From: Erysipelotrichaceae bacterium
GTDB taxonomy: Bacteria; Bacillota_I; Bacilli_A; RFN20; CAG-826
Assembly: GCA_012837435.1 (NCBI GenBank)
Contig: DURD01000011.1
Span: forward strand, 68,024-117,318
Reading direction: 5' to 3'
DNA length: 49,295 nucleotides
Position 1 is the stretch's first letter; the number at the start of each line of letters is the position of its first letter. The notes under the pieces are model-generated. The model did no database searches and was not told the origin of the DNA. It worked only from the letters and a program-made list of their open reading frames with translations. Below are positions 8,423 through 16,521 of this stretch, piece after piece. The position numbers and the translations under genes were made by a program.

Positions 8423-10777
8423 ATGAAAAATAAAAAAATTCCTTCGTTTTTGGTTCTTTTTCTAACATTAGTTAGTCTTTTTGGTTGCCATCAAAAAGAA
8501 AATAATGTAGACGGGATGACGAAATTTAATAACGATCCAAATAAAGCTTCTTTAAGAGCTCTTTTAACTTTTGATGATGACAAAGATAACTTATATAAAG
8601 TGAAAAACGTCGCACAAAAAGGGGTTTTTTACGATGTTGAAAATATGCGAAATGATGTTTCCGCTAATCAATTTTATGAAAATCCTTCTCCTGCTTATCG
8701 CTTTGATAGTACCGTATCGGGAAAAGCTCTGAGTTTTGATGGCTATTCTAACTTTATAGACATGGAAAATTTCTTTTCTCAAACTACCGATTTCACTATC
8801 GATATGTGGGTGGGATTAAGAAGTTACGATTTAAATGATGTGACGCGTAACATCACACCATTCGTGGAATGTTATTCGACGTTTGATGACAGTGGTTTTA
8901 TATTTGGTTTTAAGAAATTCGGTACTTGGGGAGTGCGCATTAAGACTACTGCTGGTTGGCAAGAAGTGTGGTGCGACGAAACCCTCAAGCTCTATACATG
9001 GAACGCCGTCTCTTTTTCTTTTAACGCTGGTACGGTTAATCTATACCGCAATGGTATTTTGGAAAAGAGTCAATTTGTCGGTGATATTTCTTTAAGTGGC
9101 TCTGAAACAATGTACATCGGCCGCAACACCTTCAATCAACAAGCTCCTTCGGTATTTCCTTATAACTATTTAAGTGGAGCAATCGACGAAGTAAGAATTT
9201 ACGATAAAGCTCTCGATGCGGCAGCGATTAAATCTCTAGCAGACTTATATATTAAAGACGGCGAGATCCCCGCTTTATCGTTTAGAGCTATGAATTATCC
9301 CAGCAACTATTTAAACGATAATGTCTATAGAACATTGTGGCACGGCTTACCCTCTATCAACTGGGTTAGTGACACTAATGGAGGATTTTATTATAAGGGC
9401 AACTACCATCTCTTTTTCACTAAGTCAGATTTAGGTCCAGACTTAGGAGGGCAAACTTGGGGGCATCTTGTTTCCCCTGATATGATTAGTTGGCACGAAG
9501 TCCAGCCCGCTATTCACTGTGGAGACAATGATTACGATAATCGTTGGGTTTTCGCGGGCAGTGGAGCGGTAATCAACGATGTTCCTTACCTGTTCTATAC
9601 CGGCTTTATTCTTGATGATTTTTCGAAAATATTTTCTTGTACAATTTCAATGTGCAAACCTAAAGACTTAAACGACCCGGATTTAGAACAATGGGAAAAG
9701 ATGCCCGAAGTAAAGCTCAAATTACCGCCTGGTTTTAAGTCTGATGAATTTAGAGATCCGCAGGTGCACATTGAGCACGATACCGCTTTTTTATTCATTG
9801 TTTCGCGTCGTGCAACTGGCGGTAATCCAGTTATTTTAGGTTTCAGTGCTCCTCTCAATGATATTACCAATTGGTCCTATCGAGGAGTGGTCTTTGAAGT
9901 TGATTATTCTCGACACAAACACCTGGGATATATGTGGGAAGTACCAATTTTCTTAAGATTAACTAGCCCCTCTGGAAACAAAGTTAAATACTTGCTCGCT
10001 ATCGCTCCAATGAATGAAGTGGGTTTAAGCAATGACTCCATTTATCTTTTGGGGGATTTTGATTGGGAAACATGTCGTTATACAGCCGACAATCTCAATG
10101 CTCAACGATATGATTTTGGCAGTGATTATTTTGCTTGCTCTGGTGGACAAGTGTATGATCCAATGCTAGACCATATCATTTTATTTGAAACACTTCAATG
10201 TGGTTGGAATTTAAGCGGTCATAACCGTTACCATTCTAGCTACAGTGCAGGGTTTACGATGGGGAGATATTATTCTTTAGATGAAGAAGGTAACGCGGTA
10301 GTGAACCATATCGACTATTCTTCCATCTACGGAAAAACCCTTTTAACACTTAATGATGTTGCTGCCAGTAGTTTAGAAGATTACTACAAAGTAGGAAGAA
10401 GTTACCGCTTAGCTTATAAGATGCGTTTAGGTTCTGAAAGTCATAAAGCAGGCTTTGAAATTTTATCCAACAAGACTGGTAGTGAAGCCTTCTCATTTTA
10501 TTACGATGTCAACAAACAGACTTTTACTATTGACGAGATGAAAACTAGTAATCCAATTATGAAACAAATTAGTTTCATGGATTATGTTTTTGATTCAAAT
10601 AGAGAAATGGAAATAGAAGTATTTGTCGATCAATCATGTGTTGAGATTTATATCGATAATTGCCGAGCGATGAGTGGTAGAGCTTTCAACAACTTGGACT
10701 GCGAATATATTAAAGTTCTCGGTAGCGATTGGACAATTAATGATTTGGTAGTTAATGAAATGAAAAGGGTTTATTAA
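8423..10777 (+). CDS. GH32 lipoprotein with N-terminal LamG domain
   Basis: Surface beta-fructosidase-like enzyme of 784 residues. Lipobox LFGC in the first 25 residues anchors it outside the membrane. Residues about 90-275 form a LamG/concanavalin-like domain (ALSFDGYSNFIDM ... AIDEVRIYDKAL). The GH32 five-bladed propeller follows: NWVSDTNGGFYYKG carries the likely nucleophile Asp317 (family WMNDPNG), FRDPQ at about 443-447 is the RDP motif, and MWEVP gives the acid/base Glu at about 506 (family ECP, Cys replaced by Val). A C-terminal beta-sandwich ends with DQSCVEIYIDN, typical of GH32. Likely acts on levan, inulin or another fructoside outside the cell. First gene of a three-gene unit under the LacI-type operators; no Shine-Dalgarno sequence is seen before the ATG. 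Confidence 0.9.
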   Translation: MKNKKIPSFLVLFLTLVSLFGCHQKENNVDGMTKFNNDPNKASLRALLTFDDDKDNLYKVKNVAQKGVFYDVENMRNDVSANQFYENPSPAYRFDSTVSGKALSFDGYSNFIDMENFFSQTTDFTIDMWVGLRSYDLNDVTRNITPFVECYSTFDDSGFIFGFKKFGTWGVRIKTTAGWQEVWCDETLKLYTWNAVSFSFNAGTVNLYRNGILEKSQFVGDISLSGSETMYIGRNTFNQQAPSVFPYNYLSGAIDEVRIYDKALDAAAIKSLADLYIKDGEIPALSFRAMNYPSNYLNDNVYRTLWHGLPSINWVSDTNGGFYYKGNYHLFFTKSDLGPDLGGQTWGHLVSPDMISWHEVQPAIHCGDNDYDNRWVFAGSGAVINDVPYLFYTGFILDDFSKIFSCTISMCKPKDLNDPDLEQWEKMPEVKLKLPPGFKSDEFRDPQVHIEHDTAFLFIVSRRATGGNPVILGFSAPLNDITNWSYRGVVFEVDYSRHKHLGYMWEVPIFLRLTSPSGNKVKYLLAIAPMNEVGLSNDSIYLLGDFDWETCRYTADNLNAQRYDFGSDYFACSGGQVYDPMLDHIILFETLQCGWNLSGHNRYHSSYSAGFTMGRYYSLDEEGNAVVNHIDYSSIYGKTLLTLNDVAASSLEDYYKVGRSYRLAYKMRLGSESHKAGFEILSNKTGSEAFSFYYDVNKQTFTIDEMKTSNPIMKQISFMDYVFDSNREMEIEVFVDQSCVEIYIDNCRAMSGRAFNNLDCEYIKVLGSDWTINDLVVNEMKRVY

Positions 10778-10778
10778 T

Positions 10779-11330
10779 ATGAAAAAAGGTATCATCGTAG
10801 TTGTAACATTATTAACCCTTGCCCTCGGTGGGTCATTAATCCAAAAAAATAATCGACAAATGCTTCTTGCTGAAGAAGAAATGAATTATCTTTTTGAGGA
10901 AGACTTTTCTTCACCAAAGCCAGAATATTCAGACGTCTTTATCATTGAAGAAGGACTAGCTTATCCTATCGCCGACAGTTCTCGTCAAAAAGCGTGGACT
11001 AAGAATTTCTTACCAGAAGAAAAGGTTTCTTCTAACAATTATTCCGTTTCATTTGACATGAAATTACTGACAACGGAAAACGTTGGACTTCTCAAAGTAA
11101 ATTGTATCATCGATGGAGTAACTTCTCCTTTTGCTTACGTCAATGTCAAAGTGCGTGAAGTAAGTAGCAGCGAACCACAGCAAAGCAGCGATACAAGTCA
11201 TCCAACAAGCGAAAAAGAAGGGAAAGGATCTGGCTGCAGTGGCAGTGTAACCACGATGGCTAGCATTACTTCTTTAAGCGCAATTTTAGGTATCTACTTC
11301 TTGCTTTTTAAGAAGAAAGAAGAGAAATAA
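10779..11330 (+). CDS. Secreted protein with GCSGS C-terminal anchor
   Basis: Protein of 183 residues starting one base after the GH32 stop. It has an N-terminal export signal (hydrophobic residues 4-20), then a short module beginning LFEEDFSSP and continuing to NYSVSFDMKL, which resembles modules in the 11355 and 26170 proteins but appears cut short. A Ser/Glu-rich linker (about residues 127-147) leads to GSGCSGS, a hydrophobic helix and a KKKEEK tail. This three-part tail (Cys-containing motif, helix, basic end) looks like a C-terminal sorting signal and is shared with the protein ending at 29198. Function unknown; probably glycan binding at the surface. Confidence 0.7.
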   Translation: MKKGIIVVVTLLTLALGGSLIQKNNRQMLLAEEEMNYLFEEDFSSPKPEYSDVFIIEEGLAYPIADSSRQKAWTKNFLPEEKVSSNNYSVSFDMKLLTTENVGLLKVNCIIDGVTSPFAYVNVKVREVSSSEPQQSSDTSHPTSEKEGKGSGCSGSVTTMASITSLSAILGIYFLLFKKKEEK

Positions 11331-11354
11331 AAATAATAGAAAAGGAGATTTTTT

Positions 11355-13574
11355 ATGAAGAAAAGTATTCTATTCACATCGATTGTCCTTTGTTTATCTT
11401 TGGTAGGATGTGGCCTGAAGCCTACCGATCAAAGTAGCAAAGTAGGGGTTTCTTCACAGTCAAGTTTACCACCGACGAGCTCAGTGGTGGATACTGCTAG
11501 TAAAACCTCATCACAATCATCGAAGCCAGTTGAATCTTCGAAGCTAGTTGAATCTTCGAAGCTAGTTGAATCTTCGAGTGTGCATGAGCATGTTGCAGGT
11601 GAAGAGTGGTACAGCAATGAGGAGCAACACTGGCGTGAATGCATCGCGGGCGACGGCTACAAGATGGATGTTGCGGATCACACATTTGAAACCCAAGAAT
11701 TGGTTCCCGCCAATCACACAGTGGCAGGTTTGCAAAAGAAAACATGCTTTTGCGGTTATTCATTTACCGAAATAATCGCGGCTCCCAATGGTTCTTTTGC
11801 AGATGCTGATTATGTCACAAAAGGTACAGTCCCTGGACAGTATCGTTTTGCGATGACCGAGGAAAAAGGTGCTCGTATCGAAATCCCAATGTTTGTGGGT
11901 AACGTTGATAATTTTGCTCTCTCTGGTTCTAAGAAAACCGCACCAGAATCATATTTGAAATTGAACGCTAATGGAGACAAAGCTACTTTTACATTTCATT
12001 ATGATAAAGATGTATCAGGCAAAATTTATCTCGATGCCGTGATGGACACATGGCCAGATAATGGTCCAAAGACATTATTCTCTGGCGAGGGTGGTGAAAA
12101 AGAAGTAACCAACTTTACCTTGAAAGTGAATGATGAATTAGTCGAAGTTTCGGCCGCAAAGAAGACTATTACTTACGAACAAATGTTTTTAGGCGAACAA
12201 CTCAACAACACTTATTCTGCTCCTGCAGTCATTGAAATCGGTTCGGCAAATTTAACCTATGGAACTAATACGATTGAATTTGAAAGAGTCGATAGTTACA
12301 ACGTTCTTGTTAAGAAAATAGTCTTCATTCATGATTACGCTGTGCATGTATGTCACAACGTTTGTGAATTCTGTGGAGGCTGTAAAGATCCGGATTGTAC
12401 AGACCCAGCTTGTGCAGTCAAATGCCCAGGGTACCCTCACACTTTATATGAGGAAGACTTCTCTGGTGAACATGAATTTGGCAACAATGTGACGGTTAAT
12501 AACGGCGTGGCAACGTTGATAGCCGACACTTTCTTTGAGCTTCCCACTTTCCCATTATTAGATGAAAATAGCTATGATATTAGTTTTGATGTCAATCTTG
12601 ATAAAGATGGCGCTAATGAGGGCTTTACATCATTAGCTGTGCACTTGCCTGGTTTCAATAGTAGTGCTACTGAAAACATGTATTTAGCAATCCAAAAAGA
12701 TGGCTACACATGTATCAACGTTTGGAAAGACGGTGTATGGCACTACATCTATCCATTCCAAGAAAATTTAGGTGGTTTTGAATCTGTTTCGCCATATGTT
12801 GTTTGGAACGCTTATGGCAGTGGTTTGTTGCACAACTACCGAATCATCATGGATAAAGGCTACATCGAACTATATGTTAATGGTGTTAAGCATATTGCCC
12901 AACACTTGACTAACTTTGGTGGTTACACAAATAATGCTGGAGTTGCTGGTTCTGTTTCGATAACAGAAGGGACATTCAATGGAATATGGTTCCATACTCC
13001 ACCGGCAGTTCGTGTTGAATTTGATAACTTAGTTATCAAACAGGTTCCAGTTGTTCAAAAAACATTTACCATTCAAGGGGCCGCTGATTATACATTTAAT
13101 GATGGTTATCGTGCTGCTGATTTAGCGCATCAAGATTTCAAAGTTGAAGCCATATTTGATGTTAACGGTACACCACCTGCAGGTTCTAATATCCAACTTA
13201 ACATTCGTGGTATTAACGGACAACTTAATGTCATCGAATCCGGTAACAAATCACTCAACGTACAACTCAATTTTGACTTTGGTGATATGAGAGCCTTCCC
13301 ATGCTTGTTCTACGCTAATAATAGAGATGCTACTTCTTGGGGATACAAGGTTGGTGAAATAATCGACTTGGCGGGAGCTACCACGATCAAGGTTGGTTTC
13401 CAATCCGTGGGTAATCGAATTAAAATGTTTGTGAATGATGCGGGGGTCAACGTATTAACATATGAAGAACTCGGTATGACACGAGGACAAATCTTTGGCT
13501 TAGGTGCAGTAAATGCTGGCGAAAATATTGTCTTTAGGTCACTCACATATACTGCTCTTGAGATGCCAGAATAA
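11355..13574 (+). CDS. Multidomain glycan-binding lipoprotein
   Basis: Lipoprotein of 739 residues; AAAAGGAG precedes the ATG, and lipobox LSLVGC is near residue 19. A Ser/Val repeat linker (KLVESS units) is followed by a His/Cys-containing stretch (HVAGEEWYS ... KKTCFCGYSF) common in gut Firmicutes surface proteins, a galactose-binding-like beta domain (about 145-325), a Cys-rich connector (CEFCGGCKDPDCTDPAC), a concanavalin-like module starting LYEEDFSGE (about 360-560) and a second beta-sandwich to the end. No catalytic motif is seen, so it is probably a surface glycan-binding protein serving the GH32 enzyme encoded two genes upstream. The Cys-rich connector could bind metal or form disulfides. 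The operon closes with the terminator at 13599. Confidence 0.75.
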   Translation: MKKSILFTSIVLCLSLVGCGLKPTDQSSKVGVSSQSSLPPTSSVVDTASKTSSQSSKPVESSKLVESSKLVESSSVHEHVAGEEWYSNEEQHWRECIAGDGYKMDVADHTFETQELVPANHTVAGLQKKTCFCGYSFTEIIAAPNGSFADADYVTKGTVPGQYRFAMTEEKGARIEIPMFVGNVDNFALSGSKKTAPESYLKLNANGDKATFTFHYDKDVSGKIYLDAVMDTWPDNGPKTLFSGEGGEKEVTNFTLKVNDELVEVSAAKKTITYEQMFLGEQLNNTYSAPAVIEIGSANLTYGTNTIEFERVDSYNVLVKKIVFIHDYAVHVCHNVCEFCGGCKDPDCTDPACAVKCPGYPHTLYEEDFSGEHEFGNNVTVNNGVATLIADTFFELPTFPLLDENSYDISFDVNLDKDGANEGFTSLAVHLPGFNSSATENMYLAIQKDGYTCINVWKDGVWHYIYPFQENLGGFESVSPYVVWNAYGSGLLHNYRIIMDKGYIELYVNGVKHIAQHLTNFGGYTNNAGVAGSVSITEGTFNGIWFHTPPAVRVEFDNLVIKQVPVVQKTFTIQGAADYTFNDGYRAADLAHQDFKVEAIFDVNGTPPAGSNIQLNIRGINGQLNVIESGNKSLNVQLNFDFGDMRAFPCLFYANNRDATSWGYKVGEIIDLAGATTIKVGFQSVGNRIKMFVNDAGVNVLTYEELGMTRGQIFGLGAVNAGENIVFRSLTYTALEMPE
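11522..11575 (+). repeat. Three 18-base tandem repeats in lipoprotein linker
   Basis: GAAGC(C/T)AGTTGAATCTTC is repeated three times head to tail, encoding the K(P/L)VESS linker. Copies two and three are identical, so copy number is likely to vary between strains. Confidence 0.85.
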
Positions 13575-13598
13575 TTAACAACATTATAATTTTAAAGG

Positions 13599-13625
13599 GA
13601 TGGGTTGGCGACCCATCTCTTTTTT
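13599..13625 (+). terminator. Rho-independent terminator of 8423-13574 operon
   Basis: GATGGGT (13599-13605), loop TGGCG, ACCCATC (13611-13617), followed by TCTTTTTT. Confidence 0.85.
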
Positions 13626-13629
13626 GCAT

Positions 13630-13654
13630 TAAAAAACCACTTCTTTTAAGTGGT
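13630..13654 (-). terminator. Rho-independent terminator of lacI-type gene
   Basis: Read on the minus strand: ACCACTT, loop AAAAG, AAGTGGT, then six T. It lies 16 bases after the repressor stop and back-to-back with the terminator of the facing operon. Confidence 0.75.
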
Positions 13655-13669
13655 CTTTCTAAATTATTT

Positions 13670-14653
13670 TTACTTAATTTTTTTCACTGAATCACGACTG
13701 ATTAAGAATGGTTTTAGACAAACATGCTGTGGTTTCATCTTAGGATCGTTTATCCTATTTTTAATTATTTCATTAGCGACAAAAGCAATATCTCTAAAAG
13801 GGTGAGAAATAACCGTTAAACCTAAATACTCAGCCATATTGACATCATCATAACCAACAATTGAAATATCTTCTTTAACCCTTAGATTTAGATTGTTTAA
13901 GCAACGATACAGAGAATGAATCATTATCGCGCCAACAGGAATGATAGCAGTATGCTCTTTATTCCTTAACACCTCCATCATCGTGTCATCGATATTGTCA
14001 TTAAATCTTAGTCTAATGATATTTCTTTTTTTATAAGGTAAATTTGCTTCCTTAAAAGCCCGTATATAACCTTCATCTCTATGGGTAGGAACCGCTAAAT
14101 CATAATCAATTAAAGCGATATCGCGATGCCCATTGTCAATAAGCTCTTTTGTAGCTAGATACGCCCCGTATGCATCGTCGATGGCTAAAAAATCAAGTCC
14201 ATCAAATTTGTGACGGTATAGCTGTAGACCAGGTACTTCATTAGCGACTAGCATTGGTTCGATTTTGGCATCAGATTCCCCGGTGGGAGTGAATAAAATC
14301 GCTCGTACTTTAGAAGACAATAAAGAGATGATATTGGAGTATTCTAAACTAGCATCTTCTTCTGAAAACATAATGAGCATTTTCATATCGCGATTATCTG
14401 GTAGAGCATTAAATCTGGTAATAACTTTTAGGTAAAATGGGTTATTTGAATCGGAAATAATAACCCCATAGGTGTTTCTTTTGTTGAGTTTAAGATTGCG
14501 TGCTCTAGTGTCGGGAATGTAATGTAATTCTTCGGCTACGGCCAGAACTTTTTTCCTAACCTTTTCGCTGATGGATTCGTGATTAGAAAAAACGCGTGAT
14601 ACTGTGGATACTGAAACCCCAGCTTTTATAGCAACATCTTTACTGGTAATCAT
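13670..14653 (-). CDS. LacI/GalR-family transcriptional repressor
   Basis: DNA-binding sugar-responsive repressor of 327 residues. The N-terminal helix-turn-helix and hinge are textbook (DVAIKAGVSVSTVSRVFSN at about 5-23, with the hinge at about 46-60), followed by a periplasmic-binding-like effector domain with NNPFYLKVI and GYDDVNMAEYLG motifs. It is divergent from the esterase gene, and a CAAACGTTTG palindrome lies in the shared spacer; related palindromes precede the GH32 genes at 8423 and 16522. It is therefore the likely local regulator of the whole 8.3-33 kb locus and of itself. On the minus strand TATAAT (14666-14661) sits seven bases from the ATG with no room for a ribosome site, suggesting a leaderless message. 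The effector sugar is not predictable. Confidence 0.93.
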   Translation of the reverse strand: MITSKDVAIKAGVSVSTVSRVFSNHESISEKVRKKVLAVAEELHYIPDTRARNLKLNKRNTYGVIISDSNNPFYLKVITRFNALPDNRDMKMLIMFSEEDASLEYSNIISLLSSKVRAILFTPTGESDAKIEPMLVANEVPGLQLYRHKFDGLDFLAIDDAYGAYLATKELIDNGHRDIALIDYDLAVPTHRDEGYIRAFKEANLPYKKRNIIRLRFNDNIDDTMMEVLRNKEHTAIIPVGAIMIHSLYRCLNNLNLRVKEDISIVGYDDVNMAEYLGLTVISHPFRDIAFVANEIIKNRINDPKMKPQHVCLKPFLISRDSVKKIK

Positions 14654-14660
14654 AATCTTT

Positions 14661-14691
14661 ATTATAGACTATTTTTCCTTAGTATTTGCAA
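14661..14691 (-). promoter_or_regulatory. Promoter of repressor gene (leaderless)
   Basis: On the minus strand TTGCAA (14691-14686), 19 bases, TATAAT (14666-14661); the ATG is at 14653, so the predicted start of transcription falls at or next to the start codon. The -10 box is perfect, the spacer long. Confidence 0.55.
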
Positions 14692-14702
14692 TATATTGTT
14701 TT

Positions 14703-14739
14703 CGCAAACGTTTGACAGAAGTGGAAAATGGACTAATAT
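14703..14739 (+). promoter_or_regulatory. Operator overlapping promoter of esterase gene
   Basis: The palindrome core CAAACGTTTG (14705-14714) overlaps the -35 box TTGACA (14712-14717); 16 bases later comes TAATAT (14734-14739). The GTG start codon at 14746 coincides with the expected transcription start. Repressor binding would block polymerase directly. Confidence 0.75.
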
Positions 14740-14745
14740 GAAAGT

Positions 14746-16335
14746 GTGAAAACTTTGTCTAAGTTGGGGTTGATAATTATGGTGTCTTTTTCTTCTTTTG
14801 CCTGCTCAAGCGGCAGTTCTAGTGAGCAATTTGATTATGTCTCACCTAATCGTGACGATAATCTAGATATATCGCAAGAAGTTGATAATTCTTTAATCGA
14901 ACTAGTGACAGAAGTTACGCCTTTAACTAATCAGGAAAAAGATCAATTAGTGGCATCTGAAACACTGGTTATCAATGACTATTTCAAAAATTGTGTGTTA
15001 CAAAGAAATACCTGCAATTTAGTTTTTGGCACGACAAGTAAAACTACTAGTCGAGTAATAGTGGAAATAAACAAAAAAGCTTACTCTGGAGAAGCTTATG
15101 GTGAATCTTGGCAAGTGTATTTACCCCCTTTACCAGCCGGCGGTCCATTTCTGATGGAAGTGTTTACAGATACAGAGAGAACAAGTACACAGGTGTATAT
15201 CGGTGATGTCTTCATTCTAAGTGGACAATCCAATATGGAGTGGACAATGAGACAATGCAGAGGGGCTTCCACAACCGCGAGAGCTATTCAAGAAGCTGAA
15301 GACGATCCTCAGCTGCGTCTATTAAATTTAGAATTAAATGGGAGTAGCGTTCCTTTAAAAAATATTAAAGGCAATGTCAATTGGACTAGCAGTAATCGAC
15401 AGACTATATTTAATTTTTCTTGCACAGGATATCAATTTGGCAAATATTTAAGAGAAAAATTACAGATTCCCATCGGTTTAGTGGCTAACGCTGTAGGAGG
15501 CGCGACCATCGGTTTTTGGATGAGTTCAGAAAGTATAACAAAACTAAGAAATAGCGGTGTGCAATTTTATGAAAGCAACGCTAATAGACACTGGAAAAGA
15601 ACGAACGTATTAATTTCCAAAGCTTCTGATGGATATAACGCTTTAATCGAACCATTGTTGAAACACCGTTACCGTGGTGTTCTTTGGTATCAAGGGGCCT
15701 CTGATACTGGATATGCTTCTTTTTATCAAGCGATGTTAGAAGAAATGATTGCTCAATATCGCGAGGCTTTTAAAAATCCACATTTATTATTTGTTTTATA
15801 TGAACTTTGCCGTTTTGGTGGTGATTTCTCTGCAAGAGGTATCATCAATGGGGCGTTTAATGATGTAGCTTTAAAAGATCCGTATTCTTGTGTTGTGCCT
15901 AATCACGATTTAGGCGATTACAACGATATCCATCCTCAAGATAAACAAGAATTAAGTTTCCGTGCCGCAGAAGAAACCGCTTATTATTTCTACAAGAAAG
16001 ATAGAGAAAAGAACTATCTTGAGTTAGATAAAATCAAACGGACCGACGAAGGTATTATGCTTTATTTTAGAAATGAAAAAGACGGCATTGTTTTAAAAAA
16101 TGAGTTATGTGGTTTAGAAATATCAAACGATGGCGAGTGGTTTGAAGACGTTAAAAATTATGAGCTAGGTACAAATACCATTTTTATAAAAACCACGATG
16201 AATGTTAAGCATATCCGATATGGATTTGGGACAACTCTCATCACTCAACAGATGATAGATGACGTGTCTTTGCACGCCAGTATTTATAATTCTGATTTGA
16301 GGCCACTGAGGATGTTTGACATCGAACTAAATTAA
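14746..16335 (+). CDS. SGNH / sialate O-acetylesterase-like lipoprotein
   Basis: Surface esterase-like protein of 529 residues. Signal peptide with lipobox SFAC near residue 20. The SGNH fold motifs of the sialate-O-acetylesterase-like family are visible: GDVFILSGQSNMEW (nucleophile Ser at about 164), GVLWYQGASD where the family usually has WYQGESN, and NDIHPQDK with the catalytic Asp-His near residue 390. A C-terminal beta domain of about 110 residues follows. In polysaccharide loci such enzymes usually remove acetyl groups from plant or host glycans, so here it probably deacylates the polymer cut by the GH32 enzymes; sialic acid itself is unlikely because no sialidase or nan gene is present. 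GTG start at the predicted transcript end; no ribosome site. Confidence 0.8.
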   Translation: MKTLSKLGLIIMVSFSSFACSSGSSSEQFDYVSPNRDDNLDISQEVDNSLIELVTEVTPLTNQEKDQLVASETLVINDYFKNCVLQRNTCNLVFGTTSKTTSRVIVEINKKAYSGEAYGESWQVYLPPLPAGGPFLMEVFTDTERTSTQVYIGDVFILSGQSNMEWTMRQCRGASTTARAIQEAEDDPQLRLLNLELNGSSVPLKNIKGNVNWTSSNRQTIFNFSCTGYQFGKYLREKLQIPIGLVANAVGGATIGFWMSSESITKLRNSGVQFYESNANRHWKRTNVLISKASDGYNALIEPLLKHRYRGVLWYQGASDTGYASFYQAMLEEMIAQYREAFKNPHLLFVLYELCRFGGDFSARGIINGAFNDVALKDPYSCVVPNHDLGDYNDIHPQDKQELSFRAAEETAYYFYKKDREKNYLELDKIKRTDEGIMLYFRNEKDGIVLKNELCGLEISNDGEWFEDVKNYELGTNTIFIKTTMNVKHIRYGFGTTLITQQMIDDVSLHASIYNSDLRPLRMFDIELN

Positions 16336-16357
16336 TGCACACCTTTGCATTTTCTCT

Positions 16358-16386
16358 TTGACAATCAATTTTCTTTGTTTAATACT
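16358..16386 (+). promoter_or_regulatory. Promoter of the 16.5-33 kb operon
   Basis: TTGACA (16358-16363), 17 bases, AATACT (16381-16386; TAATAC with 16 bases). It lies about 135 bases before the GH32 start codon, leaving a long leader that contains the palindrome GTTGTAA-N9-TTACAAC (16421-16443) and the 16463 operator. Confidence 0.55.
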
Positions 16387-16462
16387 ATAGGTGAAGTCAG
16401 TTGTTTTATTACCGCAAAGGGTTGTAAGTATTTTGTTTACAACAATTTATTCTCAACATTTA

Positions 16463-16476
16463 TGCAAACGTTTGCA
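16463..16476. promoter_or_regulatory. Perfect LacI-type operator
   Basis: TGCAAACGTTTGCA is a perfect 14-base palindrome with the central CG typical of LacI-family sites. Variants of it occur twice before 8423 and once between the repressor and esterase genes. It also comes close to the CcpA cre consensus, so dual or CcpA control is possible. Confidence 0.8.
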
Positions 16477-16521
16477 CAATTACAACTGCTTAATATTTGG
16501 TAATATTTTAAGGAGATTTTT

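Noticed and set aside
11429-11763. Two minus-strand ORFs with SFEDSTSFED and KIQLASKIQLAS repeats
   Set aside because: The repeats are the complement of the 18-base tandem repeat in the plus-strand lipoprotein linker.
14746-16335. True sialic-acid esterase role
   Set aside because: No sialidase, nan genes or sialic-acid transporter in the window; the regulatory link is to GH32 genes.
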